A program made the position numbers and the translations under genes. From contig CM071597.1 in NCBI GenBank assembly GCA_036435485.1, forward strand, positions 53,303,881 through 53,367,880: DNA of 64,000 bases, read 5' to 3'. The notes beneath the pieces were generated by a model. That model was not told the origin of the DNA and did no database searches. It was given only the letters and a program-made list of their open reading frames with translations. This document shows, one piece after another, positions 45,048 through 54,100 of this stretch (within the stretch, counting starts at the first letter, position 1; every line of letters starts with the position of its first letter). Source of the stretch: Saposhnikovia divaricata. Taxonomy: Eukaryota > Streptophyta > Magnoliopsida > Apiales > Apiaceae.

Positions 45048-45343
45048 TGTTAAATCATACATCATACTCACCTCAGCAATGATGTCACTATGGTTGGTGA
45101 GTATGGTTGTTGAACAATAATAGACTTGCTTGTACATTTTATAGTCTATATATTTAACTCTTGCTCATGTAACACAACAAGCTGAATACTACATGGCAAT
45201 ACAAGAGTTTGTTTGTTCTTTCTCTTACATTGTTGTTCAGCTTCCCTTGTAGCCTCATATTGCTTATACGATATTGTAACTCTGCTACGTTACACATATG
45301 CACACACAAGCAATGGCACAAGGTCACCCTCACAATTTCTACA
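45048..45343 (+). repeat. Copia 5' LTR
   Basis: 296 bp, TGTTAAATCATAC...AATTTCTACA, followed at once by the tRNA-Met primer-binding site (45344-45355). A TATATATTTAA word occurs mid-LTR. Confidence 0.93.
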
Positions 45344-45805
45344 TGGTATCAGAGCTAGCTTTAAGATTCTTACCTGTGTTATTCCGGTGGCAGCCATCGT
45401 CTCCCGTAGCTTCATCTCTTCCAATTTTTTTCTTTGTGACAATTGCACAAACACCTTGCGTGTTAACTCACTAAGTTACACAAACACTTCCTGAGTTTAC
45501 TCCATACCAACCACAAGATACAACAAACACACACCAGCTAATCATTCATTGATTTTTCCCCAAACTGCCGCTAAATCAAAAAACACCATCAAACCTCCTA
45601 AACCATCTGATTATCGATTTCGTTCGAGTCAACTCAGCCTACCAGTAAAACAACGAGTCATTGACTCACTCCTTCTCTTTAAGTCATTACACCAAACACT
45701 TGATGGGTTACTCATCTCGAACAAGGTTACAACCTACAATCGGTTACAACCTCCTTTAAAACAATCACTGGGAAACCTCCGATTCAGCCTCACTCACCCG
45801 CGAGT

Positions 45806-45931
45806 TCATTGGTTGCTCTTCTTATCATCATCAGAATCTGACGTGGACGAATCAGCGTCATGCAACTTCTCGATGATCTTCTCCGTCACCGATTCAACCT
45901 TCGGTTCCGCTTCTACGGCGTGATCTGCCAT
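45806..45931 (-). pseudogene. Captured N-terminus of a reticulon-like protein B gene
   Basis: On the minus strand, ATG 45931-45929 opens a 41-residue frame ending at TGA 45808-45806. The sequence starts MADHAVEAEPK, continues with SVTEKIIEKLHDADSSTSDSD and ends in Asp/Lys. This is the start of plant RTNLB proteins (Met-Ala-Asp/Glu, EKI.EK, Ser/Asp-rich linker). RTNLB proteins shape ER tubules. Only the cytosolic head is here; the reticulon domain continues in a second piece on the opposite strand at 45993-46109. It sits inside the copia element, so it is a transduplicated gene fragment and not a functional gene. Confidence 0.78.
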
Positions 45932-45992
45932 CGAGATCTTCGATTAAAGCTCGCGAGTTTCGAGGTGATATTGTTAGTGATGGCATTTGTGA

Positions 45993-46109
45993 GTAAAAAG
46001 ACTGCGTATTTTTGGTAGAGAGAAGCCTATTCATAAGGTCCTTGGTGGTGGCAAACTTGCTGACATATTCTTATGGAGAAAAAAGAAAGATATTTTATTG
46101 CTGGGGTAA
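45993..46109 (+). pseudogene. Captured start of a reticulon homology domain
   Basis: The plus-strand frame reads LRIFGREKPIHKVLGGGKLA then DIFLWRKKK, ending at TAA 46107-46109. The core LFGREKP.HKVLGGGK.AD.FLWRNKK is the hallmark entry to the reticulon domain of plant RTNLBs and directly follows the acidic linker in those proteins. Here it lies about 60 bp from that linker but inverted relative to it. No transmembrane hairpins follow. Same captured gene as the minus-strand piece, rearranged by an inversion. Confidence 0.82.
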
Positions 46110-46436
46110 TTGAAATAAAGCAGGAGAGGGGAGTTTGTGTTGTGCTAGCAGTGAAAAGAAGAAGGAAACAAAAAAAAATCTATTTCTCCCTGTATATCCT
46201 GTTTAGCTCTGTCTATTATTTTGCCACTTCCGTTGTTTAATTAGATCACTCAATGTTTGGGCCAACATATATTCCGTCCACTTGGTAGTATTACTTGGGC
46301 CATTCTTCAAAATTAAACCCAGCTAATTTTACCAGCACACTTGTTTCCTCAACTAAGCCAAGCCCATTAGTTTCATTCATTTGGGTCCAATAATATATTT
46401 GGGCCACACCAAAATCAGCCCACCTAAGCCACATAA
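46110..46436. other. Copia interior, noncoding
   Basis: Noncoding AT-rich sequence; several GGGCCA/GGCCCA words. No recognised gene. It ends in the TSD ATAAA of the chromovirus. Confidence 0.5.
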
Positions 46437-46441
46437 ATAAA

Positions 46442-46710
46442 TGATGCAGGACAAGAGATTAAAATATTAATAATGCAAAGAATTATACGATCCAAATATA
46501 TTTATTCAATAATATTCCCAAGAAAATGTATAATCAAAGCGTACATAATAAAGTGTAATCATCAGGTATATATAACCTTATGATAAAGCCGTACAAGCGA
46601 AAGCCCAAAACAAGCGGGCTAATAATAAAACCCAAAAATAATAAAAGTCCAACAAGATAAAAAAGTCATCCAATAATATAATATCTACTAATAATGGACT
46701 GATCCTATCA
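46442..46710 (-). repeat. Chromovirus 3' LTR
   Basis: 269 bp. It differs from the other LTR by eight substitutions and three indels that I count (about 3%). Confidence 0.92.
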
Positions 46711-46736
46711 ACTCTCCCCCGCTAAGAAAAGTTCGA

Positions 46737-47607
46737 CTATGTCGAACTAAACTCCGTGTAGCGCTGGAAAAGATCGGGAGCAAGTCTGCGAAACTCTGAA
46801 GCGCTGATCCAAGTGCGCTCATCCTCTGACCTGCCACTCCAATGAACCAAATACTGATAATAACCACCACCACGCCGAGTCGGCACATACCTCTCATCAA
46901 GAACATCAACAGGCATATCAACTGTTTGTTTGCTGTGAAGAAACATAAGGGGGTGCAAGGGGCACAAGTACTGCTGGGGTAGAGATAGGATCAATAGAGC
47001 TAGAAGGTACTGGTGTAGTAACAGACGGTGAAGGTGAAGAAATATCAGGTGAAGTAAGTGAAGAGGATGAATAAATATTAGCAGGTCCATGAAAAGGAGT
47101 AAGATCTTCCACATTAAACACAGGGCCAATAGTCATACCACTAGGAAGATCTAACTCGTACGCATTAGTACCAACTCTCTTACGAATCTGAAATGGACCC
47201 GTCCTCTTAGCATGCACTTTATTCCAAGCACCAGGAGGTAAACTCTCAGTGCGGTGTCGCAACATAACCTGATCACCCTCATTATACTCCTGAAGCCTGC
47301 GATGAACATCTGCAACAGACTTATAATTTTCATTGCTCAAATTAATTTTCTGACGTATCTCAGCATGCAACTCATGAATGTGACGTGCAAAAGACTCTGC
47401 AGACTCGTTAGACCTATATGCAGGTGGAAGTGGAACCAAATCAACGGGTTTCCTAGGCTGACGGTCGATATAGGCCTCGAAAGGACTGACCCCAGTAGAC
47501 CAATTAACAGAACTGTTATAGGCAAACTCAGCTGTAGGTAAAACCCTATCCCAGCTAGACACATGTTCCCCTACAAGACACCTAACGACCTCAGTTTGTC
47601 CGTCGGT
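46737..47607 (-). pseudogene. Chromovirus integrase C-terminus and chromodomain
   Basis: Continues the integrase core after the stop at 47610-47608: the AYNSSVNWSTGVSPFE tract (about 47525), GPFQIRKRVG (about 47190) and PVFNVEDLTPF. A frameshift near 46930 separates it from the chromodomain (YYQYLVHW...RTWISASEF, about 46865-46800). Chromodomains steer integration toward particular chromatin. The polypurine tract follows 15 bases later. Confidence 0.8.
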
Positions 47608-49912
47608 CTATGGATGATAGGCGGTAGAAAACTTGAGACTAGTCCCAAGTAACTTCCAGAGAGTCCTCCAGAAGTAACTCACGAACTTGACATCTCTATC
47701 GGAAACTATGGTCAATGGGACACTATGTATCCTAACTACCTCACGAAAGAAGATGGAGGCAATACAGCAAGCATCATCAGTCTTGCTACAAGGAATGAAG
47801 TGAACCATCCTAGTAAAATGATCCACAACAACGAAGACTGAGTCATGCCCACTACGCGTCCTAGGCAACCCTAATACAAAATCCATACTAAGGTCCTCCC
47901 AAGGAGCATGAGGAATCGGAAGAGGAGTGTATAAACCCGTATTCTGTTTCCTACCCTTGGCCGTCTGACAAGTACGGAACCCTGCAACTATACGAGCGAC
48001 ATCCCTCTTCAAGCTAGGCCAATAAAACCTATCCTCAACAATGGCAATGGTCTTATCTCGACCAAAATGACCAGCTAACCCTCCCGCATACAACTCTCTC
48101 ACGAAATGATCCCTCAAAGACGTACTAAGGATGCACAAGCGAACCCCTCGAAACAAGTATCCATCATGAACACAATACTCTCTCGAAGGTGGAGAGCTAG
48201 GATCCTGAAAGCTAGAATAGATCTCTCCAAAATCTCGACATAACGGGTAATCCTGGATCATATGTGTAAATCCGACTACCTCTACACTCAAAGTGTTAAG
48301 GAGAATGGATACCCTACTAAGTGCATCTGCAACTTTGTTCTCGCTACCTTTGCAATGCCTAAGCACAAAGGTATACTCCTGAACAAACTCAAACCACTTA
48401 GCATGTCGATGATTAAGCTTCTTCTGGGCGTTAATATACTGTAACGCTTGGTGATCGGAGTAGAGCACAAACTCCTTAGGCAACAAATAATTTCGCCAAT
48501 ACCTAAGCGCCTGCACCTCATGGATAGTAGAAGGTTCGGGCCACTCTGCAATGGCCTTTACCTTCGCAGGGTCTGCAGAAACCCCATCCTTGGAAACGAT
48601 AAATCCAAGGAATATCACGGAGTCACGCACAAAAGAGCACTTCTTTAGGTTCACATACAACTTCTCATGTAAAAGAGCTGCCAGAACCTGTCGCAAGTGA
48701 GATAAGTGCTCTCCACGAGTGGGGCTATAGATGAGTATGTCATCGAAATATACGACAACGAACCTACCAATAAACGGATGAAGCGCACCTGATTCATGAC
48801 TCTCATGAACGTACTCAGGGCATTGGATAGCCCAAACGGTAGGACTAACCACTCATAATGCCCATCCGCTGTATTAAAGGCAGTCTTCCACTCATCTCCC
48901 TCCCGGATACGAATCTGATGGTATCCACTCCTTAAGTCAATCTTTGTGAAAAACTGAGCTCCAACAATCATATCTAGCATGTCGTCAAGTCTAGGGATAG
49001 GGAACCTATACTTGATGGTGATCTTGTTGATAGCTCGACTATCACAACACATCCTCAAACTACCATCAGCCTTTGGTGTGAACAAGGCTGGTAAAACACA
49101 AGGGCTAAGACTCTCTCTCATAAATCCCTTACTCAACAACTCCTCAACCTATCGCCGCATCTCTATCTGCTCAGTAGGATTCATCCTATAATGCGGTAGG
49201 TTAGGTAATGAAGATCCAGGGACTAAGTCTATAGCTTGCTGGATGTCCCTAAGAGGGGGCAATCCCTGGGGTAGCTCATTGGGATGACATCTGCAAACTC
49301 ATCAAGAATCTGATGAACATCCCTAGGAAGTTCAGTACCCCTCTCTATGGGTGTGTCCCTCACCTCTCTAGCAACTAGCATATACACAACCTTAGACTCT
49401 AAGGCACACCTCTCAAACTCATTCTTCTTCAAAACATGGAGAGATTTAGTTGGTTGTGTAGGTACGCTGTTGACCTTCGCCTCACTTCTGGGAATCTCGC
49501 GAGGCCTACTAGGTCGCAAAGTGACCTTCTGCCCGTTATGCATAAACACATAAGTGTTTTGCCTCCCATAGTGAGTCACACTGCGATCATATAACCACGG
49601 TCGCCCTAGGAGTATATGAGCAACATCCATGGGGAGGACATCACACCATACACTCTCCTTGTAATCCTCCAGGTGGATCGGTACAAGACATCTATGAGTC
49701 ACAGGAATAGACGTCTTGTTGACCCAAGCGACACTATAAGGGTATGGATGTAGTTCAGCTATTAGCTTCAATCGCGCAATTGCGATCTCGGCAACCACAT
49801 TCAGACAACTACCCCCATCAATAATGACCTTAGACGACACTCCCCCAACCCTGCTGAAGATATGGAAGATGGAAGTCCTCCTCCAATCTTCCTCCCTCAC
49901 ATGAGTATACAT
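47608..49912 (-). pseudogene. Chromovirus protease, RT, RNase H, integrase
   Basis: Protease motif IDGGSCLNVV (about 49825-49795). RT first half 49139-48651 (SRAINKITIKYRFPIPRLDD, DLRSGYHQIRI), a frameshift near 48780, then VVYFDDILIYSP. Near 48512 the frame jumps from RT (STIHEV) to the middle of RNase H (ALRYWRNYLL, YSDHQAL), so the RT thumb-connection end and the first part of RNase H are deleted in frame. The integrase finger has Tyr (ELYAGG) and Phe (GFRTCQ) where the family has His and Cys. The core keeps MDFVLG and SDRD. A stop TAG at 47610-47608 falls in HP*TDGQ, where CAG is expected. Confidence 0.85.
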
Positions 49913-51716
49913 GCATCACATGACACTCAACTAACGACCTACCATCTAGGCTCTGCTCAGCCTCGTCGTCCAATGCATCATGTGGGCTATACTCATCAAC
50001 TACGGGCATGTCATCCTCTACCTCTGGAATAGCTCCAAGGTCACACTCTTCTTCTTCTTCGGGCACTCAAACGACCTATGCCCTGGCTCCTGACAATAGA
50101 AGCACTTAAGAGTGGAGGAACCTAATGGCTGTCTAATGGGGGTAATCACACTATTACTAGTAGGGGTGAGCACGGAAAACCGAAAACCGATAAAACCGAC
50201 CAAACCGAACCGACCAAACCGAATATTTGGGTTTTTTTGTGGTTTGGTTTGGATATGGTTTTAAATTTTAAAAACCGAAAATTTTGGTTTGGTTTCGGTT
50301 TTACTAAATTTTCCACCCGATATAACCGAACCGAACCGAAAATATATAATATATATTAAATATAATATATTGTATTATATATCAGAAAGGTACTTGTGAT
50401 TTTCTGCTCTGCACTCTGATAATATGTTGTGTTCTGATGGTATTTTGTAACTTTGTTGCAGGTTAATTATTGTTCAGGTGGAGAACAAGCCGGGTATAAA
50501 GTGGACAAATCGTGAAGGCTTTTATATTTCGTATTCGCTTTTTATTTATTTTATTTTGTAAGACTTTGAACGTTGATGTATTAGACTTTGTAATTTAATT
50601 TCTAGCAACTTTGATGATATTTGGTTTTAAACCGAAACCGACCAAACCGAACCGTTTTAATTAGGTTGGTTTGATTTTAAATTTATGGTTTATGGTTTGG
50701 TTATGGTTTGAAAATTTAAAAACCCGTAATATATGGTTTGGATGGTTTCACGGTCCTAACCCGACCAACCCGACCGATACTCACCCCTAATTACTAGCTC
50801 TAGAACTCCCTTGAGGTACGGAAACTGTCCGACTCTGGGGTGCGGCTCGACTTACTGTCTGACTCGAGTATGAAGCACTCCTCTGCTGGGAGGGGTCCTT
50901 CAACCGATGCTCATGCTCTAATGCGACCTGAAAAATATCCTCTAAAGTGTTCATCTGATTAATTAGCACATGTTGTCTAAGCTCTAGTCGTATATTATTG
51001 TGAAACTTAACGAGGGTCATGCGAGTCTCCTCCTTAAGATCACACCTATGGAGCAATTCCCGAAATTTGCTGATATACTCAGCAAGAGGCATAGTACCAT
51101 GGTAGAGGTTATCAAACTGCTCCATCAACCTATCCTTATGTCCCCTAGGTAGGTAGTACCGAGACAAGCGCATCTTCATCTCAACCCAATGCCTAATAGG
51201 CGGTTGTCCCGTGCGCTCAATGTCTCTCTCGACACTGCTCCAAAAGATGTTAGCTTGCTTTACAAGCTTCATCTTGGCAAACCTAATCCTATACTCATCA
51301 CTCATCTGATGCCACTCAAAGAACTTCTCAATACTGGCTAACCAGTCAGAGAATGCATCTGGGTCAAACCTCCCATCAAACTAAGGGGCATCTACCTTAA
51401 TCTTCGACACATCGTGTCGCCTATAATTGTATCGATCATAGTCCCTATAATTACGGTACCCCTCATCCCTCTCATAGTCCCTGTAAACATGGTAATCCTC
51501 ACGTTCCCGATGGGGAGGTGGATCGAACACCTCTTCGTCACGATTTCTCTCTCGATTCTCAACAGTGACAGGTTCTAATGTATCTATCCTAGCATGTACC
51601 CCATCAAACTTAGTCTCCACAGCTTCCATTCTAGTGGTGAATGCCTGTATACTCTGGAAAACTTGAGCCATGGTCGGCTCGGCGTCAGTGCTAGTGCCAC
51701 TACGTGTACCTACCAT
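49860..51716 (-). pseudogene. Chromovirus gag, split by a MITE
   Basis: Start ATG 51716-51714 (MVGTRSGT). A stop TAG near 51383 lies in AP*FDG (CAG expected). The capsid continues 51350-50790 (IRHWVEMKMRLSRYYLP, YISKFRELLHRCD). The hAT MITE (50161-50789) interrupts it, after which gag resumes with a CCHC knuckle (CFYCQEPGHRSFEC, about 50105-50063) and an acidic linker to the protease, with a frameshift near 50060. Confidence 0.83.
50161..50789. mobile_element. hAT-type MITE in the chromovirus gag
   Basis: 629 bp with terminal inverted repeats TAGGGGTGAG/CTCACCCCTA and a perfect 8-bp TSD ATTACTAG (50153-50160 and 50790-50797). Rich in AACCGAACC and GGTTTGGTT words near both ends. Noncoding. 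It is the youngest layer of the nested stack at this site. Confidence 0.88.
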
Positions 51717-52112
51717 GATGTATCTAAATGCAAAGCTGAGATATGACATGAATTAATTAAACAATTAAATTATGACTCGACTACAGATATTATCACTAAT
51801 CTCAAAGAAATTTAATAAACGTGACAAGAAATATGCAACTAATATGGAATAATTATGCAACTAAGAAAATGAATCCACAGAAATACGCTAGGAGAATTAA
51901 CTACTAATATTACGAATTAAATATTCTAATAATATGAAGAATGATCCTAGTATTTAAAACATAATTTTTTTTAATGAACCAACTAATATTATGAAAATAA
52001 ATAAAAGATATTAATAATTAAAATGAACAAACAGTACTTGTTTTTAAAGCTGTGGACATATATGTGATGTATGTGTGTCTTTGATTGCTGGAAACAAAAG
52101 CACGAACAAGGC

Positions 52113-52114
<2 letters not shown>

Positions 52115-52188
<74 letters not shown>
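52115..52188. repeat. (AT)37 microsatellite
   Basis: 74 bp of uninterrupted AT in the chromovirus leader. Just right of it, 52370-52430, the phrase GATGAACAGTGAAA repeats about four times. Confidence 0.95.
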
Positions 52189-52193
<5 letters not shown>

Positions 52194-52456
52194 GTGTATC
52201 TATATATGGTTGTATAGTTCAGTGTTACCTCTTCTATTTTTCACAACCCAGTAGGAAAGCAACTGAAAATGTTCAAGAAAGAGGCAGCAAACACGAGTGG
52301 TGATAGTCTCTGGTGAGCAGCGGCGTTTGACGGTGGCGTTGAACTCCAGTGAAGCTTCGGTGAACAGTGAAAAGAGCGATGAACAGTGAAAGCGGTGATG
52401 AACAGTGAAATCAGTGATGAACAGTAAATTGTAGGAATTCGGCTTTAATACCAATT

Positions 52457-52726
52457 TGATGCAGGACAAGAGATTAAAATAGTAATAATGCAAAGAATTA
52501 TACGATCCCAAGAATATTTATTCAATAATATTCCCAAGAAAATGTATAATCAAAGTGTACATAATAAAGTGTAATCATCAGGTATATATAACCCTATGAT
52601 AAACCCTACAAGCAAAAGCCCAAAACAAGCGGGCTAATAATAAAACCCAATAATAATAAAAGTCCAACAAGATAAAAAAGTCATCCAATAATATAATATC
52701 TACTAATAATGGACTGATCCCTATCA
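52457..52726 (-). repeat. Chromovirus 5' LTR
   Basis: 270 bp, TGATAGGGATCAG...CCTGCATCA on the minus strand, next to the primer-binding site at 52453-52440. Confidence 0.92.
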
Positions 52727-52752
52727 ATAAATCCATGATTTATTGGCATAAA

Positions 52753-52971
52753 TTACAATCCTGCATCCAATCTTTCACAGATCTTGCAAGTTGACACTCC
52801 TGCTTCTGTCAACTGACACATCAGTCCTTGGACTATTTTATTGTAGTTCCTGAAAATATCAAAGTTACTTTTGAGCACTTTCTTTACAAGAATGAAGGGA
52901 GGTTGCATTTTGGATGAACACATCATTTTCCTTGATCTCAAGCTATGCGTAGCTTTTTCAACGAAATACAT
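52753..52971 (-). pseudogene. Possible FAR1-related gene fragment in the copia interior
   Basis: A 72-residue minus-strand frame with EKATHSLRSRKM and, after about 35 residues, QLTEAGVSTCKICERL. The pattern (short basic stretch, then a ....GV.T..I segment) recalls the region after the zinc-binding part of FAR1/FRS proteins, which themselves derive from MULE transposases. The similarity is recalled, not computed, and is weak. Confidence 0.3.
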
Positions 52972-53168
52972 ATTTGGCGGTCCACTAATGCAACCTCAGA
53001 TTCTACACCAGAAATTGCATCAAATAGTGAGCTTGAATCCATTCACAGTCACTACGGGATCCTCAGACAGGACAACCTCTTGGGACAGAACGTAGCCGCG
53101 AAATGTTCTAATCGACATTCAATCTCTATATCGCACACAGCAACATATATATACATATTATTGTCATA

Positions 53169-53171
<3 letters not shown>

Positions 53172-53228
<57 letters not shown>
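53172..53228. repeat. (AT)n microsatellite
   Basis: 57 bp of AT dinucleotides. A second compound tract (CA)n-(TA)n lies at 53451-53530. The words between them (CGTATCACAACATA, GCATATGTCAGTCG) are repeated two to three times, so 53100-53580 is a local duplication array. Confidence 0.9.
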
Positions 53229-53231
<3 letters not shown>

Positions 53232-53451
53232 CGTGATTTCAACGTATCACAACATAGCACTCATATATATGCATATGTCAGTCGTATAGATATATATTGC
53301 CTCAAATATATACATATTATTGTCATATTCATATATATTCGCTCGTGATTTCAACGTATCACAACATAGTACTCATATATATATGCATATGTCAGTCGTA
53401 TACATATATATTGGCTCATATTTTCATAGCACATATATATACATATAATTA

Positions 53452-53529
<78 letters not shown>

Positions 53530-53639
53530 TTTCTTTGTGATTTTAACGTATCACAACATAAGCACACAGACACACACAGTTATATACACATATATTTTCT
53601 TGTGTTTTCAAACAACACACATAAATAGAGACTAATTGT

Positions 53640-53798
53640 CATTTCACCCGTCAACAAGTGGTAAAGGGCACGGTCCGTCTTCATGTTGTCTCTAGTACTG
53701 AAAATGCTGCAGATATTTTTACGAAAGCTCATTCTCCTGGCAGCTTTCGCGCTTTCGTTTCCAAACTCAAGATGTTTCTTCAATCATCTTCAGTTTGA
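53640..53798 (+). pseudogene. C-terminal remnant of copia RNase H
   Basis: 52 codons ending at TGA 53796-53798: HFTRQQVVKGTVRLHVVSS, then ENAADIFTKAHS and a LKMF end. HF.R..V..G...L.HV.....ADIFTK is the universal end of Ty1/copia pol. It lies directly before the polypurine tract, its expected place, and confirms the class of the element. Everything upstream of it in pol is missing. Confidence 0.88.
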
Positions 53799-53805
53799 GG
53801 GGGGG

Positions 53806-54100
53806 TGTTAAATATACATCATACTCACCTCAGCAATGATGTCACTATGGTTGGTGAGTATGGTTGTTGAACAATAATAGACTTTCTTGTACATTTCATA
53901 GTCTATATATTTAACTCTTGCTCATGTAACACAACAAGTTGAATACTACATAGCAATACAAGAGTTTATTTGTTCTTTCTCTTACATTGTTGTTCAGCTT
54001 CCCTTGTAGCCTCATATTGCTTATACGATATTGTAACTCTGCTACGTTACACATATGCACACACAAGCAATGGCACAAAGTCACCCTCACAATTTCTACA
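53806..54100 (+). repeat. Copia 3' LTR
   Basis: 295 bp, TGTTAAATATACATC...AATTTCTACA, followed by TSD AACAG at 54101. Confidence 0.93.

Larger units (their letters stand above)
46442..52726 (-). mobile_element. Chromovirus (Ty3/gypsy) nested in the copia element
   Basis: LTRs 52457-52726 and 46442-46710 (270 and 269 bp) with TSD ATAAA (46437-46441 and 52727-52731). On the minus strand the primer-binding site TGGTATTAAAGCCG is at 52453-52440, three bases from the LTR, and the polypurine tract GCGGGGGAGAGT is at 46722-46711. gag, protease, RT, RNase H, integrase and a chromodomain run from right to left. Short LTRs and the chromodomain point to a Reina-, Galadriel- or CRM-like chromovirus; I cannot decide which. 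Coding is broken by stops, frameshifts, a large RT/RNase H deletion and a MITE. Confidence 0.9.
45048..54100 (+). mobile_element. Non-autonomous Ty1/copia element carrying host gene pieces
   Basis: LTRs 45048-45343 and 53806-54100 with a 5-bp TSD AACAG (45043-45047 and 54101-54105). I count six substitutions and one indel between the LTRs (about 2%). Primer-binding site TGGTATCAGAGC at 45344, complementary to initiator tRNA-Met, and polypurine tract GAGGGGGGG at 53797-53805. Without the nested chromovirus (46442-52726) the element is about 2.8 kb. Only the last part of the copia RNase H remains; the rest of the interior is host-derived or noncoding. Confidence 0.9.

Noticed and set aside
45549..45923. 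124-residue plus-strand frame near the copia 5' LTR
   Set aside because: It is largely the complement of the minus-strand RTNLB head; it has no recognisable domain, whereas the minus strand does.
53297..53509. Tyr/His/Ile-rich frame
   Set aside because: Translation of (AT)n and (CA)n microsatellites.
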